This document shows positions 53,087 to 60,820 of a stretch of DNA of 64,000 bases, in pieces (the first letter of the stretch is position 1; the number at the start of each line of letters is the position of its first letter). The DNA lies in assembly GCA_963712065.1 (NCBI GenBank), contig CAVQGM010000001.1, positions 1,674,001 through 1,738,000 on the forward strand. The letters run 5' to 3'. The DNA comes from CAVQGM01 sp963712065 (GTDB lineage Bacteria > Actinomycetota > Acidimicrobiia > Acidimicrobiales > Acidimicrobilacustridaceae). The notes beneath the pieces are model-generated. The model did no database searches and was not told the origin of the DNA. It saw only the letters and a program-made list of their open reading frames with translations. Position numbers and translations under genes: made by a program.

Positions 53087-53502
53087 CGACCACGACCGAG
53101 ATCGAACTACCGATCGACTTCAACACGATGGACGAGACCGGCCTGCCCTGGGCGTTCCTCGACGAAGCGGCGGACCCGTCACGGGTCGTGCCGGGCGCTC
53201 ACCTCGTTGCCGGATCCGGGACCGTTCGCGCCGTCGTCGTGGTCGTCGACGTCACCGATGACGGCATCGTGCACGTGTGCGACGTGCCCGGGTCGGTGGA
53301 GGACAACGCCCACCTGCTCGAGCGCCGAACCGAGAGCACTGATCCTGCATCCGAGCGTCTGCCAGATCTTCTGCCAGATCCTGCAGAAACGGCTGGTACG
53401 GGCCGGGACGAGACGGCACCAACGAACGCCGAGGACCCTGAGAACCCAAAGGGGAACGGCACCCGGCGGCACAGGCCGGGACGAGGTTCGTCGAACTCAT
53501 AA
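53083..53502 (+). CDS. Module protein B, copy 2, with C-terminus altered at att-like site
   Basis: 139 residues from GTG 53083. The conserved part is the first ~85 residues: PIDFNTMDETGLPWAFLDEA, PSRVVPGAHLVAGSG, VVVVDVTDDGIVHV, then DVPGSVEDNAHLLERR. Beyond that the sequence becomes Pro/Thr/Gly-rich, and the stop TAA (53500-53502) is supplied by the anticodon-loop sequence of the tRNA-fragment repeat. The tail therefore looks like an accidental extension created by integration. Confidence 0.78.
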   Translation: MTTTTEIELPIDFNTMDETGLPWAFLDEAADPSRVVPGAHLVAGSGTVRAVVVVVDVTDDGIVHVCDVPGSVEDNAHLLERRTESTDPASERLPDLLPDPAETAGTGRDETAPTNAEDPENPKGNGTRRHRPGRGSSNS

Positions 53503-53539
53503 CCCGAAGGTCGCAGGTTCAATCCTGCCCCCGCCACCA
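53496..53539 (+). repeat. tRNA-fMet 3' fragment, copy 2 (att-like, diverged T arm)
   Basis: Matches the tRNA from CTCATAACCCGAAGGTCG through CCCCCGCCACCA. The T arm differs: GCAGG/CCTGC replaces GTCGG/CCGAC, still fully paired, with one loop base fewer. The anticodon stem 5' side (TCGAA) no longer pairs with CCCGA, so this is not a working tRNA. About 40 bp of downstream sequence also resembles the tRNA terminator region. Confidence 0.9.
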
Positions 53540-53809
53540 TCGAAACCCCAGTTCAGAGGTCTTTCCCGAGTCTGTTGGAGGGGCCTCGCTGGCGTTTCGG
53601 GGCCTGACTTCTCCACCTTCTTCTCCACCGCTGGTTGGGGCGCGCTGGGACTTCCTGTGCTCGAACGATCAGCCGACGCGCCCCCACGCTTCATCGCGGA
53701 GAGCCCCAGACAGCTTGCGTAGCTCGTTGACGCGGGGTCATCGATCGCCCACGACGAACGGTAGGGGTGTGGGCGGGTGGGCGTGCCCGCTGCCGGTTAG
53801 CGTGCCGTC

Positions 53810-54397
53810 ATGCAGGCTTCTTCGTTCACGGACGCCCAGGCCGCCCTCGCTCTTGCCGTGTCAGGGTTCGAGGCCCGCCTCGGGCTCGTCACCGATGACG
53901 ACTGGGCGCGCCCCACCCCGTGTGAGGGATGGACCGTGGCCGATCTCGTCAAGCACCTCATCGGCGGCGGAATCATGAGCGAGCTGCTGCTCGACGGCGC
54001 ATCGAAGGAAGAGGCGATGGCTGCGCTGTTCGACCTCGACCTGGACGGCGACCTCCGCGCCGCGTTCACCGACGCCCGCGATCGCCAAGCCGCCGTGTTC
54101 GCCCGACCCGGCGCCGCCGCCACCCTCTGCCACCACCCGATGCGCGACATGCCCGCCTCGGAGTTCATCTGGTTGCGGGTGCGCGACACCACGGTTCACA
54201 CCTGGGACCTCGCCAGAGCCATCGGAGCCGACGAAACCCTCGACCAGGGGCTGGTCGCCACGATCTGGCCCCAAGTCGAACCGATCTCACCGATGCTCGC
54301 GGCGTCGGGCATGTTCGGCGCCGGTGCATCCGGCAACATCGCCGACGACGCATCAGCACAGACTCGAGTGCTCGACGCGCTGGGCCGCCGCCCCTGA
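53810..54397 (+). CDS. TIGR03086-like / mycothiol-isomerase-fold protein
   Basis: 195 residues. DinB-like four-helix fold with the family segment DDDWARPTPCEGWTVADLVK followed by HLIGGG, and late RVRDTTVHTWDLARAIGADET, which carries metal-ligand His residues. Proteins of this group act on or with mycothiol, or bind metal with unknown function. Codon use is as in the core genome. It is a lone cargo gene in island segment 3. Confidence 0.85.
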   Translation: MQASSFTDAQAALALAVSGFEARLGLVTDDDWARPTPCEGWTVADLVKHLIGGGIMSELLLDGASKEEAMAALFDLDLDGDLRAAFTDARDRQAAVFARPGAAATLCHHPMRDMPASEFIWLRVRDTTVHTWDLARAIGADETLDQGLVATIWPQVEPISPMLAASGMFGAGASGNIADDASAQTRVLDALGRRP

Positions 54398-54682
54398 CCT
54401 GGGTGCCGCCTCCCCGGGAGCGACGCCACCGACGCCCTGTCGGGAGACCCCGTCGCGGCGGTGACCCCGGACGCCGGCGCCGCCAGTCGCTTTCGCGGCG
54501 CTCGACGTCGCTGGGCCGGACACGGCGCCTTCGCACGCCCTCTCCGCCCGGTAGCGGCCCATACCGGGCGCCCCATGACAACGTCCCGCATGCTGGCGCG
54601 ACATGCCCTCAACCGCCGGGTCGGTGACGTTCGCGCCGCTGGCGAACGGCACTTCAAGGGCGCAGCACCGGACCGGGATCGT

Positions 54683-55207
54683 TCACGCCCTGGAGTCGAG
54701 GTACGCGCCGTAGACCTCGCGTGGCCAGTAGCGGAGCGGCGCGAGACCGTCAGCCTCGACGAGCTCGGCCCTGACGCGCTCGTAGTCGTAGCAGTTGAGC
54801 TCGTAGCGGTTCGCCCACGGGTCGACGAGGTCGAATGCCCAGCACATGTCGAAGTCGACGAGATCGTCGAGCTGCAGACGCTCACCGCGCGGATGGTCGA
54901 TGCCGCAGGGAAGCGAGCGAGCGAACGACATGAAGCTGTCGGCGTCGACGCTGAACGCAACGCCGGTCTGTTGCGAAACCATCGGGTGGCTCTCGCTGGC
55001 TTCGAACAACGCCAGTGTCGTGTTCCCGCCGTCCGCCGAGATCTGAAGGGGGCCGCCCTCGAACCCGTTCGCCCAGAAGTCGTACTCGTCGACCGGCTCG
55101 AAGCCGAGATGCGCGGCGTACCACCGAGCGGCTTCCGTGCGGTCCGGCACGCGGATGTGCACGTGGTCAAGGCGCCCCATCCGGAAGGCCGAACGCTCGG
55201 GTTCCAT
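54683..55207 (-). CDS. VOC/glyoxalase-superfamily protein
   Basis: 174 residues from ATG 55207. VOC pattern: MGRLDHVHIRVPDRTEAARW, YAAHLGFEPVDEYDF, GGPLQISADGGNTTLALFEA, then a C-terminal half ending AFDLVDPWANRYELNCYDYE with a late metal-ligand-type Glu. The fold serves glyoxalases, dioxygenases and resistance proteins; which applies here is unknown. Cargo gene of island segment 3. Confidence 0.85.
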   Translation of the reverse strand: MEPERSAFRMGRLDHVHIRVPDRTEAARWYAAHLGFEPVDEYDFWANGFEGGPLQISADGGNTTLALFEASESHPMVSQQTGVAFSVDADSFMSFARSLPCGIDHPRGERLQLDDLVDFDMCWAFDLVDPWANRYELNCYDYERVRAELVEADGLAPLRYWPREVYGAYLDSRA

Positions 55208-55412
55208 GCCACAACTGTAGGTGCCGAAGGCCGAGAGACGTCCGGCGATGTCGGTCCGTCTGAACCCGCCTCCTGCCGGTGGTAGGAGCTGGGTGAGCCT
55301 GCACGCGTCGTCCGTCTCCCTGCCGGGTGGTGACGGCGTAGAGCGGTGTACCGACAGGGACGGGGATGTCGGCGGCCGGGACTTGGCCGGGTGGTCCATC
55401 CGGGAACCCATG

Positions 55413-55451
55413 ACCCGAAGGTCGTCGGTTCAAATCCGACCCCCGCCACCA
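55413..55451 (+). repeat. tRNA-fMet 3' fragment, copy 3 (att-like)
   Basis: 39 bp identical to the tRNA from ACCCGAAGG to CCACCA. It is preceded by CCATG instead of CATA and followed by a GGGCCCT/AGGGCCTC hairpin that resembles the tRNA terminator. Confidence 0.95.
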
Positions 55452-55541
55452 ACCGTCGAAACAGCAGGTCAAGGGCCCTTTCTGCGTGCTCGGGGAGGGC
55501 CTCGGTGCTGCCCGGTGTCGATCTTCGAGCCGGTCCACGGG

Positions 55542-55620
55542 CTCCGCGTCGAGCCCGGGCTGACCCAGGCCGAGCTCGCCCAGCGCATGGGAACAACGCA
55601 GTCGGCTCCCGTCGCCCGAA
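55542..55620 (+). pseudogene. Fragment of an Xre-type helix-turn-helix gene
   Basis: A short stretch reads GLTQAELAQRMGTTQSA, the recognition part of an HTH_3 domain as in HigA-type antitoxins and phage repressors, but no start or continuation is present. It is the only gene-like signal in the 660-bp gap from 55208 to 55867, apart from the tRNA-fragment copy at 55413. Confidence 0.4.
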
Positions 55621-55867
55621 CGTGCGAGCGGATGGTTCACCACCCGGCCTGGCGAGTCATGATGTCCTGTCGCTCACCTGGCCACGGTCCGTCCGGGCGA
55701 CCGAGACAGGCGATCCTGGACGACCTGAGGACCTTGACGACCCCCAACCACAGCAGGGTGGGCGATGGTGCCCCGGCTGATCATTCGATGCGAGATCCGA
55801 CGGCGACGTCATCTCCGGGCTCACTCGGTGAGGTCGGAGGCGGCGCAACAACAGGAGGTGAACTGAC

Positions 55868-57193
55868 ATGACGATCGAGGCGCAGGCGGCGACCGAGCTC
55901 TACATCTACGGCTACCCGCTCGTCTACTGCACCGACGAGATCGTCAAGCTCACCGATGGCCGGACGACCCTGTTCCCGGAGGCGGCGCCGTTCAACACCT
56001 TCAACTGCGCCCGCGACCTCCTCGGCCCCGAGGCTGAGTTCGTCAGCCCGAACAACGACACCCTCTACGTCGTGGCGGCGCTGGACATGAGCGGCGGCCC
56101 GCTCCTGCTGCACACCCCCGATACCGGCGACCGCTACTACGTGCTGCAGTTCGTCGACGCCTGGTCGAACAACTTCGCCTACGTCGGCCAGCGCCCCACG
56201 GGCACCGCGGCCGCCGACTGGCTCCTCGTCCCCGCCGGCCACCATGGCGGCCGGGCGCTCGACAGCGTCACCTCGATCGAGGTGCCCAGCACCCTGGCGG
56301 TGATCGTCGGGCGCGTCCAGGTCGACGGCGAAGCCGACCTCGCCGCTGTCCGCGCTCTCCAGGACCAGTTCACCCTCACCCCCGCGCCCGGCACGACCGA
56401 CGGTCATGGCGCCCCCGGTCACGACACCAGCGTCGACGACGACGTCGTCTTCTGGGAGCGCTTTCGCACCTACCTGGCCGCGTTCCCACCGCCGGCCGCC
56501 GACACCGAGTTCCTCGACATCGCAGTCCAGGCAGGCTTGGCCGGCGCTGCCTCGGTGTCGGATCTCGAACCCGAGCTGATCGCCGTGCTGAAGGAGGGAG
56601 AAGCCCAGGGCAAGGCGGTGATCGACTCCCTCGCCGCGGGCGGCGACACCCCGCCCGGCTCCTGGACCTCGGCGCTCCACCTCTTCGACTACAACCTGGA
56701 CCGACTCGGCCCCGGCACCATCGACACCCCCGAATGGAAGATCGACGACCGCAGGAAGGCCTACGTGACCCGCGCCGTCGCGGCCCGCGCCGGGCTGTGG
56801 GGCAACCACGGCTACGAGGCCGACTACGAGCTCGTGCACCAGGACGAGAACGGCGACACGCTCAACGGCGCCCACCGCTACGAGGTGACCTTCAACCCGC
56901 CGCCGCCCGCCAAGGCCTTCTGGTCGCTCACCATGTACGACACCCCGGACTACTACCTCGTCGACAACCCCATCGACCGGTACTCGATCGGCGACCGTAC
57001 GCCCGGGCTCCGCTTCGACGACGACGGCTCGATCACGATCCTCATGCAGACCGAAGCACCCGAAGGCGACCTGGCCGCGAACTGGCTGCCGACCCCACCG
57101 GGTGATTTCCGTCCGGTGCTACGCATGTACGAACCGGGCGACAGCGTGCTCGACGGAACCTACGAGTTGCCACCGATCCGGCGCGTCGGCTGA
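55868..57193 (+). CDS. DUF1254/DUF1214-domain protein
   Basis: 441 residues from ATG 55868, 7-8 nt after AGGAGGTG. N-terminal DUF1254 (ATELYIYGYPLVYCTDEI, APFNTFNCARDLL, VSPNNDTLYVVAALDMS, YYVLQFVDAWSNNFAYVG) and C-terminal DUF1214 (RYEVTFNPPPPAKAFWSLTM, LVDNPIDRYSIGDRTP). Widespread soluble or exported proteins of unknown function; this one has no signal peptide. The longest intact cargo gene, in island segment 4, followed by a PIN gene after 21 bp. Confidence 0.9.
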   Translation: MTIEAQAATELYIYGYPLVYCTDEIVKLTDGRTTLFPEAAPFNTFNCARDLLGPEAEFVSPNNDTLYVVAALDMSGGPLLLHTPDTGDRYYVLQFVDAWSNNFAYVGQRPTGTAAADWLLVPAGHHGGRALDSVTSIEVPSTLAVIVGRVQVDGEADLAAVRALQDQFTLTPAPGTTDGHGAPGHDTSVDDDVVFWERFRTYLAAFPPPAADTEFLDIAVQAGLAGAASVSDLEPELIAVLKEGEAQGKAVIDSLAAGGDTPPGSWTSALHLFDYNLDRLGPGTIDTPEWKIDDRRKAYVTRAVAARAGLWGNHGYEADYELVHQDENGDTLNGAHRYEVTFNPPPPAKAFWSLTMYDTPDYYLVDNPIDRYSIGDRTPGLRFDDDGSITILMQTEAPEGDLAANWLPTPPGDFRPVLRMYEPGDSVLDGTYELPPIRRVG

Positions 57194-57214
57194 CCACGCG
57201 CGACCGAGCCCGCA

Positions 57215-57640
57215 GTGCCCGTCGACACCAGCGTCCTCGTCGGCGAGCTGCTGCGCCGATCCGGTCGCAAACGTCTCGGCGACGAACGCCTCGAGCTGTT
57301 CCTGCCCGAGCAGATCTGGGCCGAGGCGCGAGTTGGGCTGCCCCGTCGCATCGCAGCCTTCACCCGCCGCCGGGGACTCGCGCCGGCGGTCGGCGCGGAG
57401 CTCTCGCAGCTGTGCCTCGACGCGGTCGAAGCCAACGTCGTGGTCCTCGACGAGGCGATCTACTCGGCGCTCGAAGACGAAGCGCGAGCACGGTCGCTCC
57501 GGGACCCGGCCGACTGGCAAGTGGTCGCCACCGCCCTCGCGCTGTCGGCAGACATCTGGACCAACGACAACGACTTCCTCGGAACCGGCGTCGGAACCTG
57601 GACGACGGAGACCCTCCGGGCTTGGCTCGACCGGTCGTGA
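57215..57640 (+). CDS. PIN-domain protein (possible toxin-type ribonuclease, orphan)
   Basis: 141 residues from GTG 57215. PIN acidic residues are visible: Asp in PVDTSVLVGELL, Glu in IWAEARVGL, Asp in DPADWQVVATAL and a late TNDNDFLGTG. These bind the metal for RNA cleavage in VapC-like toxins. No antitoxin-like small gene precedes it: the upstream neighbour is the DUF1254 gene. It may be an orphan toxin or a PIN protein outside toxin-antitoxin systems. The island boundary lies 39 bp beyond its stop. Confidence 0.78.
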   Translation: MPVDTSVLVGELLRRSGRKRLGDERLELFLPEQIWAEARVGLPRRIAAFTRRRGLAPAVGAELSQLCLDAVEANVVVLDEAIYSALEDEARARSLRDPADWQVVATALALSADIWTNDNDFLGTGVGTWTTETLRAWLDRS

Positions 57641-57678
57641 TCGTCGGACTCGAGCACGATGGCGGGTGACCGCGCACC

Positions 57679-57700
57679 AACCCGAAGGTCGTCGGTTCAA
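57679..57700 (+). repeat. tRNA-fMet 3' fragment, copy 4 (22-bp remnant, island right edge)
   Basis: AACCCGAAGGTCGTCGGTTCAA is kept exactly, stopping in the middle of the T loop. The next bases belong to the truncated TMEM175-type gene. The T-loop end point is a common crossover limit for tRNA-targeting integrases. Confidence 0.88.
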
Positions 57701-57701
57701 G

Positions 57702-58118
57702 TCAGCGTGCTCGACGCCGATGCCGCGGAAGCCTGGGACGCCGTGCGATCCGCTGCACCTCACCCGGGTCCACCTCCGCTTCGAGCAGGCTCGGATCCCG
57801 TGCGACGACCCGCCACATGGCGCCGACGACCAACGAGATCACCAGGAGGACGGCTCCGTAGAAGACCACGGCGGCGCGTTCGGCGTCGGGGTCGTTGATG
57901 GCCTCGGCGACCAGCCGGGTCGGGAAGGGGAGGAAGCTGGTGGCATAGCCGAGGTAGGACGGCCACTGCTCGGCGATGCCGAGCCACAGGTTGTCGAAGT
58001 CCTCCTCGGGGACCGACAGCTCGAGCACGAGCAGGGTGATGGCGATGGCGAGGACACCGTCGCTGAACGCCTCGGTGCGGCTCGTGGACCAGCGGGCCCT
58101 CGGGGTCGGCGTGCTCAT
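57702..58118 (-). pseudogene. TMEM175/DUF1211-type potassium channel, deleted and truncated
   Basis: 138 residues from ATG 58118. The family signature FSDGVLAIAITLLVLELSVP is present (residues 18-37). The protein then jumps from WPSYLGYATSFL straight to PFPTRLVAEAI, omitting about 45 residues with two membrane helices. After VARDPSLLEAEVDPGEV it turns into an Arg-rich tail and stops at 57702, 2 bp from the island-edge tRNA remnant. Normal members are ~200 residues. The start overlaps the antiporter stop by 4 bp, so it was once the second gene of that operon. Confidence 0.75.
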
Positions 58119-59782
58119 GCCAGCGGCCGCCGCAGCTCGGCGGGGAGCGCTTCGACCGCCTTGGTGAGCGCGGTGAGGCGCCGTCCCTGCTCGACGCCCA
58201 GGGCGTCGAGCGTGGCCCGGGCGACGGTCAGCTCGGCGGCGGCGGTCGCGTCGATGACCCTGACGTCGCCGACGGCGGCGAGGTGGTCGGCGAGGTCGGG
58301 GTCGCGCACCCAGGCCAGCACCGGGACGGCGTCGTCGGCCGGTCGGGCGGCGAGGAGCGCGTCGAGGCTCGTGGGTTCGGGATCGATGACCACCACGAGC
58401 GCCAGATCGTCCTCGGCGATGGCGTGCCGGGCCTCGTCGGACGTGGGGTCGGTGATCGTCCGCACGGGGTTGTCGAGCCCGGACTCCACGATGGCCGAGG
58501 GCAGGAGGGCCTGGGCGCCGGGCGATCCCCCGATGATGACGACCGCCGGGATCGGCGGGACCGGGGGCGCGTGGCCCCGCGCCACGGCGCGCTGCTCGAG
58601 CCAGGCGCCGGCCCTCCTCCCGCCGGCGTCGAGCAGCGGCGTCAGCACGAAGAGGAGCACGGCGGTGGCGATGAAGGCCTGGGACCCCTGCTGACCTGCT
58701 CCTGCCGGGCTGAGCCCGGCAGCCCGGCCGTTCTGCTCGAGCACGAAGGAGAACTCGCCCACCTGGGCCAGGAGGAGGGCGGACGTGGCGATGACCGGGG
58801 TCGGGCGGCGGAAGACCCGGGCGGCGGCGCCGGTGGCGACCGCCTTGGCCACGACGGTGCCGATGGCGAGGACCAGCACCAGCTCCCACCGGTCGATCAC
58901 GAAGCCGATGTCGAGGAGCATGCCGACGGAGGCGAAGAAGATCGCCGAGAACAGCATCTGGAACGGGGTGATGTAGCGCAACGCCCGTTCCCGGTGCCGG
59001 CTGGAGCTGATGACGAGCCCGGCGATGAAGGCGCCGAGCGAGTCGGTGAGCCCCACGAGGCTGGCGGCGTAGGCGACGACCAGGGCGAAGGCGGCGACCG
59101 ACAGGAGGAACACCTCGTCGGTGGAGTGCTCCGCCACCTTGTCCAGCGCCCGAGGGACGAACCATTGCGTGGCGGCGATCACGAAGACGGCGACGAGCGC
59201 CGAGCGCAGGAGGGCACCGGCGATGTCACCGATGCCGCCGGAGGCGTCCGGGCCGAGCATCGGGACCAGGAGCACCATCACGACGACAGCGAGGTCCTGG
59301 AAGATGAGCACCGCCACCGACACCTCGCCGACCGGTGAGCTCGTCTCTCGGCGGTCGGAGAGGAGCTTGAGGACGATGGCCGTCGAGCTGAGCGAGATCA
59401 GGCATCCGGTGTAGATCGCCGTCTTGGTGTCGACCCCGAACGCGAGGCACCCGGCGGTCACCAGCGCGATCGTCAGCCCCACCTGGATGGCGCCGCCACC
59501 GAAGAGCAGCGCACCCAGGCTCCGCAGCCGGTCCACGCTCAGCTCGAGGCCGATGCCGAAGAGCAGGAAGATCACGCCGATCTCGGCCGTCTGCTCGACC
59601 AGCTCGACGTCGTCCACGATCCCGAGCGCGTAGGGGCCCACCAAGGCCCCGGCGAGGACGAACCCGACGATCGGCACCAGGCCGATGCGGGTGCACAGGT
59701 AGCTGACGGCGGCGGCGCCGAGGACCACGACCGCGAGCTCCGCCACGAGCGGCGGGACGGTGACGGCGAGCACGGCGAGCAC
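58115..59782 (-). CDS. CPA2-family cation:proton antiporter (KefB-like)
   Basis: 555 residues with about 12-13 membrane helices. LCTRIGLVPIVGFVLAGALV, GVIFLLFGIGLELSVDRLR, ISLSSTAIVLKLLSDR, VLIFQDLAVVVMVLLVP (the QD motif) and SLGAFIAGLVISSS are CPA2 features. The C-terminal ~170 residues resemble a worn RCK/TrkA-N nucleotide-binding domain (AVVIIGGSPGAQALLPSAI) lacking a clean GxGxxG. It exchanges K+ or Na+ for protons. The channel gene that followed it is now a pseudogene. Confidence 0.9.
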   Translation of the reverse strand: MLAVLAVTVPPLVAELAVVVLGAAAVSYLCTRIGLVPIVGFVLAGALVGPYALGIVDDVELVEQTAEIGVIFLLFGIGLELSVDRLRSLGALLFGGGAIQVGLTIALVTAGCLAFGVDTKTAIYTGCLISLSSTAIVLKLLSDRRETSSPVGEVSVAVLIFQDLAVVVMVLLVPMLGPDASGGIGDIAGALLRSALVAVFVIAATQWFVPRALDKVAEHSTDEVFLLSVAAFALVVAYAASLVGLTDSLGAFIAGLVISSSRHRERALRYITPFQMLFSAIFFASVGMLLDIGFVIDRWELVLVLAIGTVVAKAVATGAAARVFRRPTPVIATSALLLAQVGEFSFVLEQNGRAAGLSPAGAGQQGSQAFIATAVLLFVLTPLLDAGGRRAGAWLEQRAVARGHAPPVPPIPAVVIIGGSPGAQALLPSAIVESGLDNPVRTITDPTSDEARHAIAEDDLALVVVIDPEPTSLDALLAARPADDAVPVLAWVRDPDLADHLAAVGDVRVIDATAAAELTVARATLDALGVEQGRRLTALTKAVEALPAELRRPLA

Positions 59783-59805
59783 GGTGGTCAGCGTTCCGGC
59801 GCGGT

Positions 59806-60210
59806 TCAGGCGGTGAGCGCCCGCACCTGGTCGTCCAGGGCGACGGCGTCAGGGTTGCCGATGCGGTGCGACCACCAGGCGCGGAGCGCCCCGGCGTCCC
59901 CCTCGATCGTCACCGCGCCGGAATCGATGGCCTGGGCGAGGACGTCGAAGGTGGTGTCGAGGATCAGCTCCCGGGCCAGGGCGTAGTCCAGGCGGATGGA
60001 CAGGGCGGCGGCGGGGTCGTGGCCGGGCTCCCAGCCCAGCACCGGGCCGTGCGTCGAGTGGAGCTCCCGGACGGGGTCGCCGAAGGGCACGCCCGTGATC
60101 GTCGCGTTCACGACCATGCCGGGCTCATCGATCTCGTTGCCGGCAAGCGTCGCCTTCACGGCGCGCACCTGGGCGGTCCAGTCGTCGGAGAGGAAGGGGG
60201 CGGGGGTCAT
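59806..60210 (-). CDS. SCP2-type sterol/lipid-binding protein
   Basis: 134 residues from ATG 60210, behind AAGGAGA. Pattern: VVNATITGVPFGDPVRELHS, DAAALSIRLDYALARELIL-like central strands, then a helix and AVTIEGDAGALRAWWSHRIG, which fits SCP2 domains (KVKGDPELALKL-type end). It probably carries a hydrophobic ligand in the cytosol. It directly follows a lipoprotein gene (11-bp gap) on the same strand. Confidence 0.75.
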   Translation of the reverse strand: MTPAPFLSDDWTAQVRAVKATLAGNEIDEPGMVVNATITGVPFGDPVRELHSTHGPVLGWEPGHDPAAALSIRLDYALARELILDTTFDVLAQAIDSGAVTIEGDAGALRAWWSHRIGNPDAVALDDQVRALTA

Positions 60211-60221
60211 GGGGATCTCCT

Positions 60222-60713
60222 TCAGGCGGCGCTGGCATCGACGGTGCTGGCGGTCACCGACGGGCAGTCGGCCTTGAACGCCGCCACGAGATCGTTCCAC
60301 GCCGTGTCCACCTCGGCGGCGGCGGCACGGACCTGCTCGCGGCGGTCGACGGGCAGCGACGGGGACGTCAGCGTCGTCCCCAGGTCGTCGAGGGCGGTGG
60401 TGAAGGCGTCGACCTCGTCGCCCAACTGCTCGCTCACCGCCGTCTCGAGCGTCTGGGCCGCCACGTCCAGGTCGTCGAAGTAGGTGCGCACGCTGTCGAG
60501 GCCGCCGTTCACGACGTCGATCTGGTCGTAGGCCTCGAAGGCGGCGATGAGGTCGGCCCACGCGTCGCAGTACGCCTGGCCGCTGTCGGCGGTGGTCGTC
60601 GTGGCGGCGGTCTCGTCGTCGCCGTCCGAGCATCCGGCGGCGATGCCCGTCATGACGGTCAGGCAGACGAGGCAGCCGGCGACCCGGCGACGAAACGATG
60701 CGGGGACGGTCAC
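60222..60713 (-). CDS. Small lipoprotein, unknown function
   Basis: 163 residues from GTG 60713, behind GGAGAA. The signal ends at Cys28 (GIAAGC), then an Asp/Glu/Thr linker and a helical domain with two cysteines (YCDAWADLIAAFEAY near the start, KADCPSV near the end), a pattern of small actinobacterial surface lipoproteins with a helical bundle. It lies about 107 bp downstream of the response-regulator gene on the same strand. Confidence 0.8.
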   Translation of the reverse strand: MTVPASFRRRVAGCLVCLTVMTGIAAGCSDGDDETAATTTTADSGQAYCDAWADLIAAFEAYDQIDVVNGGLDSVRTYFDDLDVAAQTLETAVSEQLGDEVDAFTTALDDLGTTLTSPSLPVDRREQVRAAAAEVDTAWNDLVAAFKADCPSVTASTVDASAA

Positions 60714-60820
60714 GGGGTTCTCCTTCGATCGTGTGGTCGCCAGTCCAGCGGGCGGGTGCGGCATCCCGGGTCGCGCTCGGGTGCGGAACGGGAGCGACCC
60801 GGACGACGGGCTGGTGTGGG

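Larger units (their letters stand above)
49161..57700. mobile_element. tRNA-fMet-associated composite genomic island with tandem att-like copies
   Basis: The island is bounded on the left by the intact initiator tRNA and on the right by a 22-bp remnant of its 3' half (57679-57700). Three longer copies (50461-50500, 53496-53539, 55413-55451), all in the same orientation, divide it into four segments. Contents: a decayed tyrosine integrase beside the first internal copy, truncated transporter genes, small unrelated enzymes, and looser gene packing than elsewhere. Gaps at 51135-51317, 53540-53809 and 54398-54682 show no supported gene. The pattern is what repeated site-specific insertions at one tRNA would leave. 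No functional recombinase is seen, so it is likely fixed. Confidence 0.75.

Noticed and set aside
53461..53539. A second initiator tRNA gene at the copy-2 repeat
   Set aside because: The 5' half does not fold: the anticodon stem is TCGAA against CCCGA and no D arm or matching acceptor strand is found. Only the 3' fragment is tRNA-derived.
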